Positions 26,911 to 36,947 of a stretch of DNA of 64,000 bases are shown here, one piece after another. The stretch covers positions 124,001 through 188,000 of the forward strand of contig NZ_CP139145.1 of the NCBI RefSeq assembly GCF_034048115.1, read 5' to 3'. Made by a program: the position numbers and the translations under genes. The notes beneath the pieces were generated by a model. That model made no database searches. It saw only the letters and a program-made list of their open reading frames with translations, and was not told the DNA's origin. Source of the stretch: Pseudarthrobacter sp. IC2-21 (GTDB lineage: Bacteria > Actinomycetota > Actinomycetes > Actinomycetales > Micrococcaceae). Each line of letters begins with the position of its first letter. The stretch's first letter is position 1.

Positions 26911-27809
26911 CCGGACCCGAATACGGGCTTCGGCACGGGCAGTACACCGCGCAGATCACTGCGCGCGGAGCGGCCGTCCGCGTGTTGCAGCACGGGGGAC
27001 GGGACCTCGTGGTCCCGTTCCCGGCCGACGGGCCCAACCCATCCTTCCGCGGCGTGATCGTTGCGCCCTGGCCGAACCGGATCCCGGACGGAAAGTACAC
27101 GTTTGACGGTGTGGACTACCAGGTGCCGGTGAACGAACCGGCCCGGCAGTGCGCCCTGCACGGCTTCACCCCGGAGCTCGACTGGACACTGGAAACGCGC
27201 AGCGAGTCCGCGCTCACGCTGTGCTGCAGCATCGGGCCGACGCCGGGCTACCCGTTCGCGTTGACTATCACCGCCAAGTACCGGCTGGACAGCGACGGCC
27301 TGCACACCACCGTGACTGCAACCAACGCGGGGGAGCAGGCCGCACCGTACGGCGTGTGCCCGCACCCCTATCTGCTGGCGGGACCGGCGCCCCTGGACGA
27401 ATGGAGCCTGGAAATTCCCGCAGGTACATTCCTGGGAGTGACGGCCGACAGGCTGCTGCCGCTGACCGCCCATTCGGTGGCCGGGCACAACTACGACTTC
27501 CGCGCTGCCCGCGCCATCGGCTCCATGGCAATCGACCACGCCTTCACCGACATAGCGTTCGACGGCGGTGGGCAGGCGTGCGTGGTGGTCCGGGCCCCGG
27601 GCGGGACCGGCGCCGGGATGGCGTGGGACCGAAGCTGCGCCTGGGTGCAGCTCTACACCGGGGACGCGGAACCGCCGCTGCCCACCCGGCTGGGGCTCGC
27701 CGTCGAACCGATGACCTGCCCGCCGGACGCGTTCAACAGCGGCACCGACCTCGTGCGGCTTGAACCGGGAGCCTCCCACCGCGCTGCGTGGCGCATCTTT
27801 GCCGCGTGA
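26907..27809 (+). CDS. Aldose 1-epimerase (mutarotase-like)
   Basis: 300 residues from GTG 26907, which overlaps the araA stop by three bases. GalM-like motifs are [16 protein letters not shown] near 53, the substrate histidine in [13 protein letters not shown] near 86, CPHPYL near 151 and the catalytic glutamate region [16 protein letters not shown] near 265. It interconverts alpha and beta anomers of the sugar, giving the isomerase the correct form. It is the last gene of the araBDA operon. The specific substrate is presumably L-arabinose by context. Confidence 0.87.
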   Translation: MTGPEYGLRHGQYTAQITARGAAVRVLQHGGRDLVVPFPADGPNPSFRGVIVAPWPNRIPDGKYTFDGVDYQVPVNEPARQCALHGFTPELDWTLETRSESALTLCCSIGPTPGYPFALTITAKYRLDSDGLHTTVTATNAGEQAAPYGVCPHPYLLAGPAPLDEWSLEIPAGTFLGVTADRLLPLTAHSVAGHNYDFRAARAIGSMAIDHAFTDIAFDGGGQACVVVRAPGGTGAGMAWDRSCAWVQLYTGDAEPPLPTRLGLAVEPMTCPPDAFNSGTDLVRLEPGASHRAAWRIFAA

Positions 27810-27810
27810 T

Positions 27811-27833
27811 GCATCCGTCAACGGGGCGGATGC
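27811..27833 (+). terminator. Hairpin after the araBDA-epimerase operon
   Basis: GCATCCG (27811-27817) pairs with CGGATGC (27827-27833) directly after the epimerase stop. It is short and lacks a T run, so it is a weak terminator candidate. Confidence 0.35.
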
Positions 27834-27869
27834 GTTGCGGATCCGGTCTAAGATAAACGCCGATGTGCG

Positions 27870-27921
27870 TTGACTCACATGCACTGAGAAGCTATGTTTG
27901 ACGCATTGTTAGCGATAACAA
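27870..27921 (+). promoter_or_regulatory. Sugar ABC importer promoter with LacI-type operator
   Basis: TTGACT (27870-27875), a 17-base spacer and TATGTT (27893-27898) form a promoter. The operator TTGTTAGCGATAACAA (27906-27921) sits at the expected start site and differs from the araB operator by one base. It ties the importer to the arabinose regulator. Confidence 0.8.
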
Positions 27922-28068
27922 TTTGCCGGCGATCGTTCACCGGCCGCATTCCGTTCCATCCAGACCTACGCATTCCTTCCGCTGTTACCCGCCCCGCAGG
28001 GGGCACAACGACGTGCAGGGCTGCGATCAGCAACTTCGCGGGCCACGTGCCCGCGAAAGGAGAAAATT

Positions 28069-29193
28069 GTGAAGATCAGGAAACTCCTGGGCACCGTTGC
28101 GGTTGTCCTCGCTGTGACTGTCGGAGCCACTGGCTGCGGCAGCCGCGGCGGCGCGTCGGCTGAGCCCGCCGCCAGCGGTGCCGCCGGCGCCCTGGTGGGA
28201 ATCTCAATGCCGACGCAGACGTCGGAGCGGTGGATCGCGGACGGCAAGAACGTCTCCGACTCCGTCGCCAAGCTTGGCTACAAGGCCGATCTGCAGTACG
28301 CCAACGATGATATCCCCACGCAGGTGGCGCAGATTGAGAACATGCTCACCAAGGGCGCCAAGGCCTTGATTGTGGCGGCCATTGACGGCACCACGCTGAC
28401 CGACGTCCTTGCCAAGGCCAAGGAACAGAACGTCAAGGTCATCGCCTACGACCGGCTCATCAACGGCACGCCGAACGTCGATTTCTACACCACCTTCGAC
28501 AACTACACCGTCGGCGTGCAGCAGGCCACATCGCTGCTGACCGGCCTGGGCCTGGTCGATGCGGCCGGCAAGAAGGTGGACGGCAAGGGGCCCTTCAACG
28601 TGGAACTCTTCGCCGGGAGCCCGGACGACAACAACGCCAACTTCTTCTGGTCAGGCGCCATGGACACCCTCAAGCCGTACATGGATGCCGGCACCCTGAA
28701 GGTGCCCAGCGGACAGACCAAGTTCGAGCAGGCAGCCATCCTGCGCTGGCAGGCCCCCGTGGCCCAGAAGCGCATGGAAGACATCCTCACCGCCGCCTAC
28801 AGCTCCGGCACCAAGCTCAACGGCGTCCTCTCACCGTATGACGGCCTCTCCATCGGCATCATCTCCGCCCTGACCAGCACCGGCGGCTACGCCAAGGGAA
28901 GCCTGCCGATCGTTACCGGGCAGGACGCCGAAAAGGGTTCCGTCAAGTCCATCACCGCCGGTGAGCAGTACTCAACGATCTTCAAGGACACCCGCCAGCT
29001 GGGCGCCCAGGCCGTGAAGATGGTGGATGCCCTCCTGAAGGGCCAGGAGCCCGAGGTCAACGACACCAAGACCTACAACAATAAGGTCAAGGTTGTCCCG
29101 GCGTACCTGCTGAAGTCCGTCATCATCACCAAGGACAACTACCAGAAGGAACTCATCGACTCCGGCTACTACACGGCGGCCGACGTCAAGTAG
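28069..29193 (+). CDS. Sugar ABC transporter substrate-binding lipoprotein (ChvE-like)
   Basis: 374 residues from GTG 28069 with AGGAG upstream. The signal peptide ends at a lipobox (VGATGC), so the protein is membrane-anchored outside. The mature fold matches multiple-monosaccharide binding proteins: [56 protein letters not shown] and [15 protein letters not shown]. It should capture L-arabinose and similar sugars for the importer encoded by the next two genes. A LacI-type operator precedes it. It is followed by a strong intercistronic hairpin that may raise its relative yield. Confidence 0.9.
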   Translation: MKIRKLLGTVAVVLAVTVGATGCGSRGGASAEPAASGAAGALVGISMPTQTSERWIADGKNVSDSVAKLGYKADLQYANDDIPTQVAQIENMLTKGAKALIVAAIDGTTLTDVLAKAKEQNVKVIAYDRLINGTPNVDFYTTFDNYTVGVQQATSLLTGLGLVDAAGKKVDGKGPFNVELFAGSPDDNNANFFWSGAMDTLKPYMDAGTLKVPSGQTKFEQAAILRWQAPVAQKRMEDILTAAYSSGTKLNGVLSPYDGLSIGIISALTSTGGYAKGSLPIVTGQDAEKGSVKSITAGEQYSTIFKDTRQLGAQAVKMVDALLKGQEPEVNDTKTYNNKVKVVPAYLLKSVIITKDNYQKELIDSGYYTAADVK

Positions 29194-29200
29194 CGATCTC

Positions 29201-29242
29201 GAAGGGCGGCGGCCCGCCGTCGGGTCCTGGCCGCCGCCCTTC
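29201..29242 (+). terminator. Intercistronic hairpin between binding protein and ATPase
   Basis: A perfect 14-base stem: 29201-29214 (GAAGGGCGGCGGCC) pairs with 29229-29242. It lies in the 107-base gap within the importer operon. It probably attenuates or protects the upstream message, giving more binding protein than ATPase and permease. Confidence 0.6.
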
Positions 29243-29300
29243 CCGTAGACCCCTGCAGCCGCAGGCGGTCCCAGATACAACCAGTCAGTGAGAATTGGCG

Positions 29301-30830
29301 ATGAACACACCCATTCTTCAAATGCGCGGAATCACGAAGACCTTCCCGGGCGTGAAAGCGCTCCAGGACGTCACCCTGCAGGTGAACCGCGGCGAGGTCC
29401 ATGCCATCTGCGGCGAGAACGGTGCCGGAAAATCCACCCTGATGAAGGTGCTGTCCGGTGTCTACCCCCACAGCTCCTTCGACGGCGACATCCTGTTCGA
29501 AAACGAGCCCTGCAACTTCGCCAGCATCGGCGACAGCGAGAAGCGCGGAATCGTGATCATCCACCAGGAACTGGCACTGAGCCCCTACCTGTCGATCGCG
29601 GAGAACATCTACCTTGGCAACGAACAGGCCACGCGGGGCTGGGTGGACTGGCGCAAGACCAACCTGGAGGCCGCGAAGCTCCTGGCACGGGTGGGGCTGA
29701 GCGAAAACCCTGTCACTCCTGTGCAGCAGATCAGCGTGGGCAAGCAGCAGCTGGTGGAAATCGCCAAGGCGCTGTCCAAGCAGGTCAAGCTCCTTATCCT
29801 CGACGAACCGACGGCCGCCCTCAACGACGAGGACTCGGGCCACCTGCTGGACCTGATCCTGCATCTCAAAGGCCAGGGCGTCACATCCATCATCATCAGC
29901 CACAAGCTCAACGAGATCCGCAAGGTTGCGGACGCCGTCACCATCATCCGTGACGGCAAGACCATCGAAACGCTCCGCCTCGGCGACGGCGGGATCACGC
30001 AGGAACGCATCATCCGCGGAATGGTCGGCCGCGACCTTGAGAGTCTCTACCCGGACCGCACTCCCCGGATCGGTGAGGAAGTCCTGCGGATCGAGGACTG
30101 GTCCGTGCGGCACCCGCAGGACCACAGCAGGATGGTGGTCACCAACGCCAGCCTCAACGTCCGCAAGGGCGAGGTGGTAGGGCTGGCCGGGCTGATGGGT
30201 GCCGGCAGGACAGAGCTGGCCATGAGCGTGTTTGGCCGCAGTTACGGCACCGCAACGTCAGGCAAGGTCTTCAAGCACGGCGTGGAAATCAACACCGGCA
30301 CTGTTTCCGCCGCCATCAAGCACGGGATCGCCTACGCCACCGAGGACCGCAAACGCTATGGGCTGAACCTCATTGAGGACATCAAGCGGAACGTGTCCAT
30401 GGCCGCGCTTCCCAAGCTGGTCAAGCGGGGCTGGGTGGATAAGAACCAGGAAACCGTGGTGGCCAACCAATACCGCAAGAGCATGAACATCAAGGCCCCG
30501 TCCGTTGCGGCCATCACGGGCAAACTGTCCGGCGGCAACCAGCAGAAGGTGGTGCTGAGCAAGTGGATGTTCTCCGACCCGGACGTGCTGATCCTTGACG
30601 AGCCCACTCGCGGAATCGACGTCGGCGCCAAGTTTGAGATTTACACGATCATCGCGAAGCTGGCCGCTGAAGGTAAGGCAGTCATCGTGATTTCCTCCGA
30701 ACTGCCCGAGCTGCTGGGCATCTGCGACCGGATCTACACCCTGTCCGCCGGGCACATCACCGGCGAGGTTCCCATCGCCGACGCATCGCAGGAAACCCTT
30801 ATGCACTTCATGACCCAAGAGAAGGAATAG
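29301..30830 (+). CDS. Sugar ABC transporter ATP-binding protein (MmsA/GguA-like)
   Basis: 509 residues with two fused ABC domains. The first has Walker [10 protein letters not shown] near 36, signature [15 protein letters not shown] and Walker [12 protein letters not shown]. The second has a degenerate Walker A ([10 protein letters not shown]), signature [15 protein letters not shown] and [13 protein letters not shown]. This arrangement is that of CUT2 monosaccharide importers. An in-frame TTG two codons upstream is the alternative start. The permease gene follows after five bases. Confidence 0.9.
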   Translation: MNTPILQMRGITKTFPGVKALQDVTLQVNRGEVHAICGENGAGKSTLMKVLSGVYPHSSFDGDILFENEPCNFASIGDSEKRGIVIIHQELALSPYLSIAENIYLGNEQATRGWVDWRKTNLEAAKLLARVGLSENPVTPVQQISVGKQQLVEIAKALSKQVKLLILDEPTAALNDEDSGHLLDLILHLKGQGVTSIIISHKLNEIRKVADAVTIIRDGKTIETLRLGDGGITQERIIRGMVGRDLESLYPDRTPRIGEEVLRIEDWSVRHPQDHSRMVVTNASLNVRKGEVVGLAGLMGAGRTELAMSVFGRSYGTATSGKVFKHGVEINTGTVSAAIKHGIAYATEDRKRYGLNLIEDIKRNVSMAALPKLVKRGWVDKNQETVVANQYRKSMNIKAPSVAAITGKLSGGNQQKVVLSKWMFSDPDVLILDEPTRGIDVGAKFEIYTIIAKLAAEGKAVIVISSELPELLGICDRIYTLSAGHITGEVPIADASQETLMHFMTQEKE

Positions 30831-30835
30831 CGAAC

Positions 30836-32125
30836 ATGTCCGCCCTCCGAGAATCCCTGGGCTTTCTGACAAGCCGCCTCCGCCAGGTTGGCATCTTTGT
30901 TGCCCTGATCCTGATTGTCCTGCTGTTCCAAGTCCTGACTGACGGGATCCTGCTGGAGCCGCAGAACGTCACCAACCTGGTGGTCCAGAACAGCTACATC
31001 CTGATCCTGGCCATCGGTATGGTGATGGTCATCATCGCCGGACACATCGACCTTTCGGTCGGCTCCATTGCCGGTTTCATCGGCGCGGTGGCCGGTGTCA
31101 TGATCGTGCACTGGGGCTGGGCCTGGTGGATTGCCATCCCTGCCTGCCTGCTGGTCGGTGCGTTGGTGGGCGCCTGGCAGGGCTACTGGATTGCGTACAT
31201 TGGGATCCCCGCGTTCATCGTCACCCTCGCCGGGATGCTGATCTTCCGAGGCCTGACCCTGATCACCCTCAAGAACCAGCAGATCACCCCCTTCCCGGCC
31301 GAGCTGCGGGCTCTTGGCGGCGGCTTCCTGCCGGACATTTCCGGCGGCACCTCCGTCCTGGAATGGCTGACGGTCATTCTCGGCGTGGGCGCCACGGTGG
31401 CACTGGTGATCCAGGCAGTCAAAGAACGCAGGGTCCGGAAGAAGTTCGATCTTGAGAATGAACCGATGGCCTGGTTCGCCATAAAGACGGTGTTCATCGC
31501 CCTGCTCATGCTGATCATCACGTTCCTTCTCGCCAGCTACCGGGGCACCCCGATCGTCCTGATCGTTCTCGCTGTCCTGGTGATTGTTTACACGGCACTG
31601 ATGAACAACAGCGTCTTTGGCCGCCACACCTACGCGATCGGTGGCAACCTCCATGCCGCAGAGCTGTCCGGCATCAAGACGAAAGCGGTCACCTTCCGGC
31701 TTTTCGTGAACATGGGTGTCCTCGCAGCACTGGCCGGCCTCGTGTTCACCGCCCGGCTCAACTCCGCACAACCGGCCGGCGGCACAGGCTTTGAACTGGA
31801 CTCCATCGCCGCCGCGTTTATCGGTGGCGCGGCTGTCCAGGGCGGCGTCGGCACTGTGGCCGGCGCCATGATCGGCGGCCTGATCATGGGCGTCCTGAAC
31901 AACGGTATGTCCATCCTCGGCCTCGGCACTGACTACCAGCAGCTCATCAAGGGCCTGGTGCTGCTGATCGCCGTCGGCTTCGACATTTTCAACAAGAACC
32001 GCAGCGGCAAGGGCGGCGGCGCGGCCTTCGGCAAGCGCCTGAAGGTCAAGCCGGACACCGGTGCCGCAGCGGACGCCGGCATACCCGCGGGTGAGGTTCC
32101 CGCTCCGGCGGCCGCCGCCAAGTAG
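30836..32125 (+). CDS. Sugar ABC transporter permease (MmsB/GguB-like)
   Basis: 429 residues with about ten hydrophobic segments. The CUT2 permease signature is AGHIDLSVGSIAGFIGAVAGVMIV near 62. TYAIGGNLHAAELSGIKTKAV near 263 is the coupling-loop region, and AAAFIGGAAVQGGVGTVAGAMIGG near 323. It forms the membrane channel for the ChvE-like binding protein. The C-terminus carries a low-complexity Ala/Pro/Gly tail. It is the last gene of the importer operon and convergent with the GntR regulator. Confidence 0.9.
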   Translation: MSALRESLGFLTSRLRQVGIFVALILIVLLFQVLTDGILLEPQNVTNLVVQNSYILILAIGMVMVIIAGHIDLSVGSIAGFIGAVAGVMIVHWGWAWWIAIPACLLVGALVGAWQGYWIAYIGIPAFIVTLAGMLIFRGLTLITLKNQQITPFPAELRALGGGFLPDISGGTSVLEWLTVILGVGATVALVIQAVKERRVRKKFDLENEPMAWFAIKTVFIALLMLIITFLLASYRGTPIVLIVLAVLVIVYTALMNNSVFGRHTYAIGGNLHAAELSGIKTKAVTFRLFVNMGVLAALAGLVFTARLNSAQPAGGTGFELDSIAAAFIGGAAVQGGVGTVAGAMIGGLIMGVLNNGMSILGLGTDYQQLIKGLVLLIAVGFDIFNKNRSGKGGGAAFGKRLKVKPDTGAAADAGIPAGEVPAPAAAAK

Positions 32126-32160
32126 CGGGCGGCAGTGCACAGCTTCACGTAGCGTGCCGC

Positions 32161-32198
32161 GGACGCGGCCGGCGGCTCAGTCAGCGTCGGCCGCGTCC
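32161..32198. terminator. Hairpin at the convergent ends of permease and GntR genes
   Basis: GGACGCGGCCG (32161-32171) pairs perfectly with CGGCCGCGTCC (32188-32198). The right arm lies within the last codons of the gntR gene. It could act in either direction, but there is no T run. Confidence 0.4.
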
Positions 32199-32872
32199 CC
32201 GTGCACGTCGGCCAGGTTGTCCTCGGAGCGGTCCAGGTAGGCCAGCAGGAGGTCGGCCGCGCGGTCCGGTTCGCCGGCCTCCAGCGCCTCGCAGATCGCC
32301 TCGTTCTCGCGCAGGTAGTGGTGGTAGAACTGCCCGTCCATGGTGGCCTTATGGAAAAACAGCCGCATCTCGGCCAGCACCTGCGCCATCATGCTGTTCA
32401 GCCGCCTGCTTCCCGCCAGCGCCACAATGGCGCCGTGGAAATGCTGGTTGGCGCTGCCCAGGGCTTCCTCGTCGCCGGCGGCCGCGGCCCGCTTGCCCTC
32501 CTCGACGGCGGCGCGCACGGCGGCCACGCCCTCCGCTGATCCCCCGCCGCGCAGGGCGCTGACTTCAATGGCTCGCCGGACCGTGTAGACGTCGTGGATG
32601 TCGCCCACGCCGAGGCTCGCCACAAACACGCCGCGGTTGGGCTGCCGGACCACGAGCCGCTCGCTGGCCAGTTCGGCGAAGGCCTCGCGCACCGTGTTCC
32701 GGGAGACGCCCAGGTCCTCGGCGATGGTGGATTCGGTGAGGCGTGCGCCGGGAAGCAGGGCTCCCTCGGCCAACTGGCTGCGAAGTTCATCCGCCACCCG
32801 CTCCGCGACGGAGGGAACGGCCACGCGGAGGCGGCCTGCGGTGGATCTGACGGCGGAGCTTGGAGTGGCCAT
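32177..32872 (-). CDS. GntR-family (FCD) regulator of the 5-oxoprolinase operon
   Basis: 231 residues. The N-terminal winged HTH at about 20-88 is VAERVADELRSQLAEGALLPGARLTESTIAEDLGVSRNTVREAF. The FCD sensor has metal-ligand-like histidines in NQHFHGAIVALAGS and FYHHYLRENEAI. It diverges from pxpA, and a perfect palindrome sits between them, so it likely represses that operon. The inducer is presumably 5-oxoproline or a related acid (inference from context). Confidence 0.85.
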   Translation of the reverse strand: MATPSSAVRSTAGRLRVAVPSVAERVADELRSQLAEGALLPGARLTESTIAEDLGVSRNTVREAFAELASERLVVRQPNRGVFVASLGVGDIHDVYTVRRAIEVSALRGGGSAEGVAAVRAAVEEGKRAAAAGDEEALGSANQHFHGAIVALAGSRRLNSMMAQVLAEMRLFFHKATMDGQFYHHYLRENEAICEALEAGEPDRAADLLLAYLDRSEDNLADVHGDAADAD

Positions 32873-32912
32873 ACCTGAAAATTTACATGATCGTCACATC
32901 GTTGAATCGAAG

Positions 32913-32927
32913 GATTGTTGAACAATC
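32913..32927. promoter_or_regulatory. Palindromic operator between gntR and pxpA
   Basis: GATTGTT-G-AACAATC is a perfect 15-base palindrome of the kind bound by FCD-type GntR regulators. It overlaps a possible -35 (TTGAAC, 32918-32923) reading toward pxpA. Confidence 0.7.
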
Positions 32928-32978
32928 GCTAAATTTAGTGCATCCTAGTTAGACCACTCAATGAGACGGGGATCACAC

Positions 32979-33737
32979 ATGACAACCATCGACCTGAACA
33001 GCGACGTCGGCGAGTCCTTCGGACGCTGGACCCTGGGTGATGACGCCGCGATGTTTGCCTCTGTTTCCAGTGCGAACGTGGCCTGCGGCTTCCACGCCGG
33101 CGATCCCGGCGTTATCCGCCGGACCTGCCGTGACGCCGCTGCCGCCGGCGTCGTCATCGGCGCCCATGTCAGCTACCGGGACCTCGCCGGTTTCGGCCGC
33201 CGCTTCCTGGACATCAGCCCCGGCGAACTGGCCGACGACGTCGTCTACCAGATCGGGGCACTGCAGGCTCTCGCAGCAGTTGAGGGAGCGCGGGTCCGGT
33301 ATGTGAAGCCGCACGGCGGCCTCTACAACGCCATTGTCACCCACAGCGCCCAGGCGCAGGCTGTCGTCGATGCCGTGAAATCGGTGGACCCCGGCCTGCC
33401 GATCATGGGCCTGCCCGGTTCTGAAGTCCTGCGGCTGGCAGAGAAGGCCGGACTGCGGGCGGTAACCGAAGCCTTCGCTGACCGGGCCTACAACCCGGAC
33501 GGAACGCTCGTCTCCCGCTCGGCCCCGGGCGCGGTGCTTCACGACACGGCCGAAGTGGCGGAGCATGTATTAAGGATGGCAACCGAGGGATCGGTCAGGA
33601 CCATCGACGGTTCCATCCTGAAGCTCCGCGCGGAAAGCATCTGCGTGCATGGTGACTCACCCGGGGCCGTAGCCATGGCCTCGGCCGTGAAGTCCGCACT
33701 CGGCGACGCCGGCATCGGCATCAGCCCGTTCGCCTAA
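32979..33737 (+). CDS. pxpA: 5-oxoprolinase subunit A (LamB/YcsF family)
   Basis: 252 residues. Conserved family blocks are [17 protein letters not shown] at the N-terminus, [15 protein letters not shown]-like [12 protein letters not shown] near 27, [15 protein letters not shown] near 56 and VKPHGGLYN near 108. With PxpB and PxpC it cleaves 5-oxo-L-proline to glutamate with ATP. ATG 32979 follows CGGGGA; an upstream ATG at 32961 lacks a site. A tandem repeat and an MHS transporter gene come between it and pxpBC, which is consistent with uptake of the substrate. Confidence 0.92.
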   Translation: MTTIDLNSDVGESFGRWTLGDDAAMFASVSSANVACGFHAGDPGVIRRTCRDAAAAGVVIGAHVSYRDLAGFGRRFLDISPGELADDVVYQIGALQALAAVEGARVRYVKPHGGLYNAIVTHSAQAQAVVDAVKSVDPGLPIMGLPGSEVLRLAEKAGLRAVTEAFADRAYNPDGTLVSRSAPGAVLHDTAEVAEHVLRMATEGSVRTIDGSILKLRAESICVHGDSPGAVAMASAVKSALGDAGIGISPFA

Positions 33738-33748
33738 CCCGAAACGTC

Positions 33749-33784
33749 CAGCCTGAACCGCACAGCCTGAACCACACAGCCTGG
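33749..33784 (+). repeat. Short tandem repeat
   Basis: A 14-base unit CAGCCTGAACCRCA occurs about 2.5 times in the gap between pxpA and the transporter gene. No function is evident; it could vary in copy number between strains. Confidence 0.7.
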
Positions 33785-33829
33785 CAGTCACCGCATCAAC
33801 CAAGCCACCCTCACCCCCGGAGGAACCCC

Positions 33830-35182
33830 ATGACCAGCACCAACAAGGCAGCGAAGCCCGCGTCCAGGAAACCGCCGCGCGGCGCCCTCAAGGCGTACGT
33901 CGCCAGCCTCACCGGCACCTCGCTCGAGTACTACGATTTCGCCATCTACTCGGTCGCATCCGCCCTCGTGTTCCCCAAGATCTTCTTTCCCTCCAACGAC
34001 GAATTCGTGGGGCTCCTGCTGTCCTTCTCCGCCTTCGCAGTGGGCTACCTGGCCCGCCCGATCGGCGGCGTCATCTTCGGCCGCCTCGGCGACAAAGTGG
34101 GCCGCAAGTACGTCCTGGTCTTCACCCTGGTGCTGATCGGCCTCGCCACCGTCCTGATCGGTGCGCTGCCTGACTACTCCGTCATCGGCGTCGCGGCCCC
34201 CGTCATCCTGGTTCTGCTGCGCCTTGCCCAGGGCATCGGCGTCGGCGGCGAATGGGGCGGCGCGGTACTGCTGTCCAGCGAATTCGGCGACCCCAACAAG
34301 CGCGGCTTCTGGTCCTCCGCGGCCCAGATCGGGCCGCCCGCCGGCAACCTGATGGCCAATGGTGTCCTGGCCGTCCTGGCGGCATCGCTCAGCAATGAGG
34401 CCTTCCTGTCCTGGGGCTGGCGCGTGGCCTTCCTCGCCTCGGCAATCCTGGTGGGCTTTGGCCTGCTGATCCGTCTCCGGCTCGAGGAAACCCCGGTCTT
34501 CAAGGCCATCCAGGCACACGGTGAGCGCCCCAAGGCGCCCATCAAGGAGGTCTTCACCACCGAACCCAAGGCCCTGATCTCCGCCGCACTTTCCCGCCTC
34601 TGCCCGGACGTCCTCTATGCCCTGTTCACCGTGTTCGTGGCCGTCTACGCCACCAAGGAACTGGGCATGACCACCGGCAACGTGCTGGCCGCCATCCTTA
34701 TCGGTTCCGCGTTCCAGCTCTTCCTGATCCCGGCCGCCGGCGCCCTCACCGACCGCTTCAACCGCCGCTGGGTCTACGGCATTGCCGCCGCGGCAACGGC
34801 AGTCTACATTCCGCTGTTCTTCCTGATGATCGCGGGCAGGTCCGTGCTGATGCTGACCCTGGGTGTGGTGATCGGCCTGGCCCTTCACGCCTTTATGTAC
34901 GGCCCGCAGGCAGCCTTCATCACCGAACAGTTCCCGGCCCGTCTGCGCTACGCCGGCAGTTCATTGGCCTACACCCTGGCCGGCGTGATCGGCGGCGCCG
35001 TGGCTCCGCTGATCTTCACCGCCCTCTACGGCGCGGCCAACGGCGGCTGGTACCTGATCGCCGGCTACATCGCGCTCACCGCCGTCGTCACCATCGTGGG
35101 GATGCGCCTCGGCCGTGACCCGCAGCCGGAAGCGGACCTCCGCCTGCTCCACACTGACAACGCCCACGGCAGCCACGCCTGA
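33830..35182 (+). CDS. MFS transporter (MHS type) in the 5-oxoprolinase operon
   Basis: 450 residues, about twelve membrane segments. The MHS motifs are SLTGTSLEYYDFAIYSVASALVF near 25, ARPIGGVIFGRLGDKVGRK near 77 and GIGVGGEWGGAVLLSSEF near 140. GGAGG precedes ATG 33830. Its place between pxpA and pxpBC suggests proton-coupled uptake of 5-oxoproline or a glutamate-related acid, but that substrate is inference. It resembles the MHS transporter at 6944 in family only. Confidence 0.88.
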   Translation: MTSTNKAAKPASRKPPRGALKAYVASLTGTSLEYYDFAIYSVASALVFPKIFFPSNDEFVGLLLSFSAFAVGYLARPIGGVIFGRLGDKVGRKYVLVFTLVLIGLATVLIGALPDYSVIGVAAPVILVLLRLAQGIGVGGEWGGAVLLSSEFGDPNKRGFWSSAAQIGPPAGNLMANGVLAVLAASLSNEAFLSWGWRVAFLASAILVGFGLLIRLRLEETPVFKAIQAHGERPKAPIKEVFTTEPKALISAALSRLCPDVLYALFTVFVAVYATKELGMTTGNVLAAILIGSAFQLFLIPAAGALTDRFNRRWVYGIAAAATAVYIPLFFLMIAGRSVLMLTLGVVIGLALHAFMYGPQAAFITEQFPARLRYAGSSLAYTLAGVIGGAVAPLIFTALYGAANGGWYLIAGYIALTAVVTIVGMRLGRDPQPEADLRLLHTDNAHGSHA

Positions 35183-35201
35183 GCGGCGCGGCCGGATTCC
35201 C

Positions 35202-36947
35202 ATGGAAACAGTCAGCAACCCCGCCACGGCAGCCCGCGTGCTCGCCGCCCGCGTTTTGTCCGTAAGGACGGTAGGTACGACGGCGGTGCTCGCCGAACTC
35301 TCCGGGCTCCACGATGTGCTGGCCCTGCAGGCCCTCCTGCTGGAGCAGCCGCTGCCGGGCCAGGTGGACGTCCTGGCCGCCGCTGAAACGGTGATGGTCA
35401 GGGCGGACTCACCGGCCGCTGCGCGCCGGATGGCTTCGCTGCTGCTGGAGCTGGACCTGACGGCCCAGTCCCATGCGGAGGGAAAGCTGGTCACCATCGA
35501 TACCGTGTACGACGGCGAGGACCTCGCCGAAGTCGGCCGCCTCACCGGCCTGGGCGCGGAGGGAGTGGTGGCCGCCCACACCGGGCAGGTCTGGACCGTT
35601 GCCTTCGGCGGCTTCGCCCCCGGGTTCGGCTACATGGTGGGGGAGAACCAGTCACTGGAAGTCCCGCGCCGCAGCTCCCCCCGGACGGAAGTGCCCGCCG
35701 GTGCCGTGGCCCTGGCCGGCAACTATTCCGCCGTCTACCCGCGGAAATCCCCGGGCGGCTGGCAGCTGATCGGCCGCACCGCGGCACGGATGTGGGACCT
35801 CGGCCGCGAGCAGCCGGCGCTGGCCGCGCCGGGTGACCGGGTGCAGTTCCGGGCCGTCCGGGAACTCGTGGAAGTTCCGGATCCTGAGGCTCCGTCTGGC
35901 TCGGAAGGGCCCGCGGTTACCGATCCTTCGCTTCAGTCCGGCCTCCGGATCCTGTCCCCGGGCCTGCAGAGCCTGATCGAGGACCTGGGCCGCCCCGGCC
36001 ACGCCGGTCTGGGCGTATCCGCCGCCGGCGCGCTGGACCGGTCCTCCCTGCGCCGCGCGAACCGGATGGTGGGCAACCAGCCCCATGCCGCCGTCGTCGA
36101 AACCGTTGCCGGCGGGCTGCGCGTGCAGGCTGCGGGGGACCAGGTGCTGGCCGTCACCGGCGCACCATCGGCACTGACTGTTCTGACGCCGTCGAACGTT
36201 TCCGATGCGAACGGCACTGACAACCAGCCCGCGGAACAGGTGCGCGAGGTGCCCATGGCCACCGCTTTCGCCCTGCTGGACGGCGAAATCCTCACAGTGG
36301 GGCCGCCGGAGCGCGGCTTCCGCAGCTACCTCGCCATCCGCGGCGGTGTGGTTGCCGAGGCGGTGCTCGGCAGCCGGTCCACGGACACCATGTCCGGGAT
36401 TGGTCCCGCACCGCTGGCCGCCGGGCAGCTGCTGGCAGCCGGTGCCGCCACGTCCTCCAACGTGGTGGGCAATCCCGAACTGCAGCCCGACTTTCCGGAC
36501 GCCGGCGTGACGGTGCTGGACCTCGTCCCCGGACCCCGGGACGACTGGTTCGACACCGCCGCGCTCGAATCACTCTGCGCCCAGGACTGGGAAGTGACGC
36601 CCCGCTCCAACCGGGTGGGCATGCGCCTGAACGGTGAGCCGCTGCGCCGGAGCCGGGAGGGGGAGCTGGCCAGTGAAGGAACCGTGGCCGGCGCCGTCCA
36701 GATTCCGCCCGAAGGCCAGCCCGTGCTGTTCCTGGCCGACCACCCCATCACCGGCGGCTACCCCGTGATCGGTGTGGTGGTGGACCACCAGCTGGATCTC
36801 GCCGCGCAGATTCCCATCGGGGGCCGGATCCGGTTCCGCTGGGCTCCCGGCCACGGACCGGCCGCCGATGCCTCCTCCGAACGGGCCAACGCTTCGCAGA
36901 CAACAGATTCCCCCTCAACAGATTCCCCAGACAAAGTGAGCAACTGA
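35202..36947 (+). CDS. 5-oxoprolinase subunits B and C, fused
   Basis: 581 residues. The N-terminal PxpB/KipI part is about 10-230 ([49 protein letters not shown]). A linker near 230-245 follows, then the C-terminal PxpC/KipA part ([35 protein letters not shown] and [16 protein letters not shown]). These are usually separate genes; the fusion fixes a 1:1 ratio. I chose ATG 35202 since the longer open frame overlaps the transporter gene. The stop overlaps the next ATG by one base. It could instead be labelled urea amidolyase-like, but pxpA context decides. Confidence 0.88.
   Translation: METVSNPATAARVLAARVLSVRTVGTTAVLAELSGLHDVLALQALLLEQPLPGQVDVLAAAETVMVRADSPAAARRMASLLLELDLTAQSHAEGKLVTIDTVYDGEDLAEVGRLTGLGAEGVVAAHTGQVWTVAFGGFAPGFGYMVGENQSLEVPRRSSPRTEVPAGAVALAGNYSAVYPRKSPGGWQLIGRTAARMWDLGREQPALAAPGDRVQFRAVRELVEVPDPEAPSGSEGPAVTDPSLQSGLRILSPGLQSLIEDLGRPGHAGLGVSAAGALDRSSLRRANRMVGNQPHAAVVETVAGGLRVQAAGDQVLAVTGAPSALTVLTPSNVSDANGTDNQPAEQVREVPMATAFALLDGEILTVGPPERGFRSYLAIRGGVVAEAVLGSRSTDTMSGIGPAPLAAGQLLAAGAATSSNVVGNPELQPDFPDAGVTVLDLVPGPRDDWFDTAALESLCAQDWEVTPRSNRVGMRLNGEPLRRSREGELASEGTVAGAVQIPPEGQPVLFLADHPITGGYPVIGVVVDHQLDLAAQIPIGGRIRFRWAPGHGPAADASSERANASQTTDSPSTDSPDKVSN

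Noticed and set aside
33749-33784. Tandem repeat considered as a CRISPR trace
   Set aside because: The unit is only 14 bases, directly joined with no spacers, and no cas genes exist nearby.
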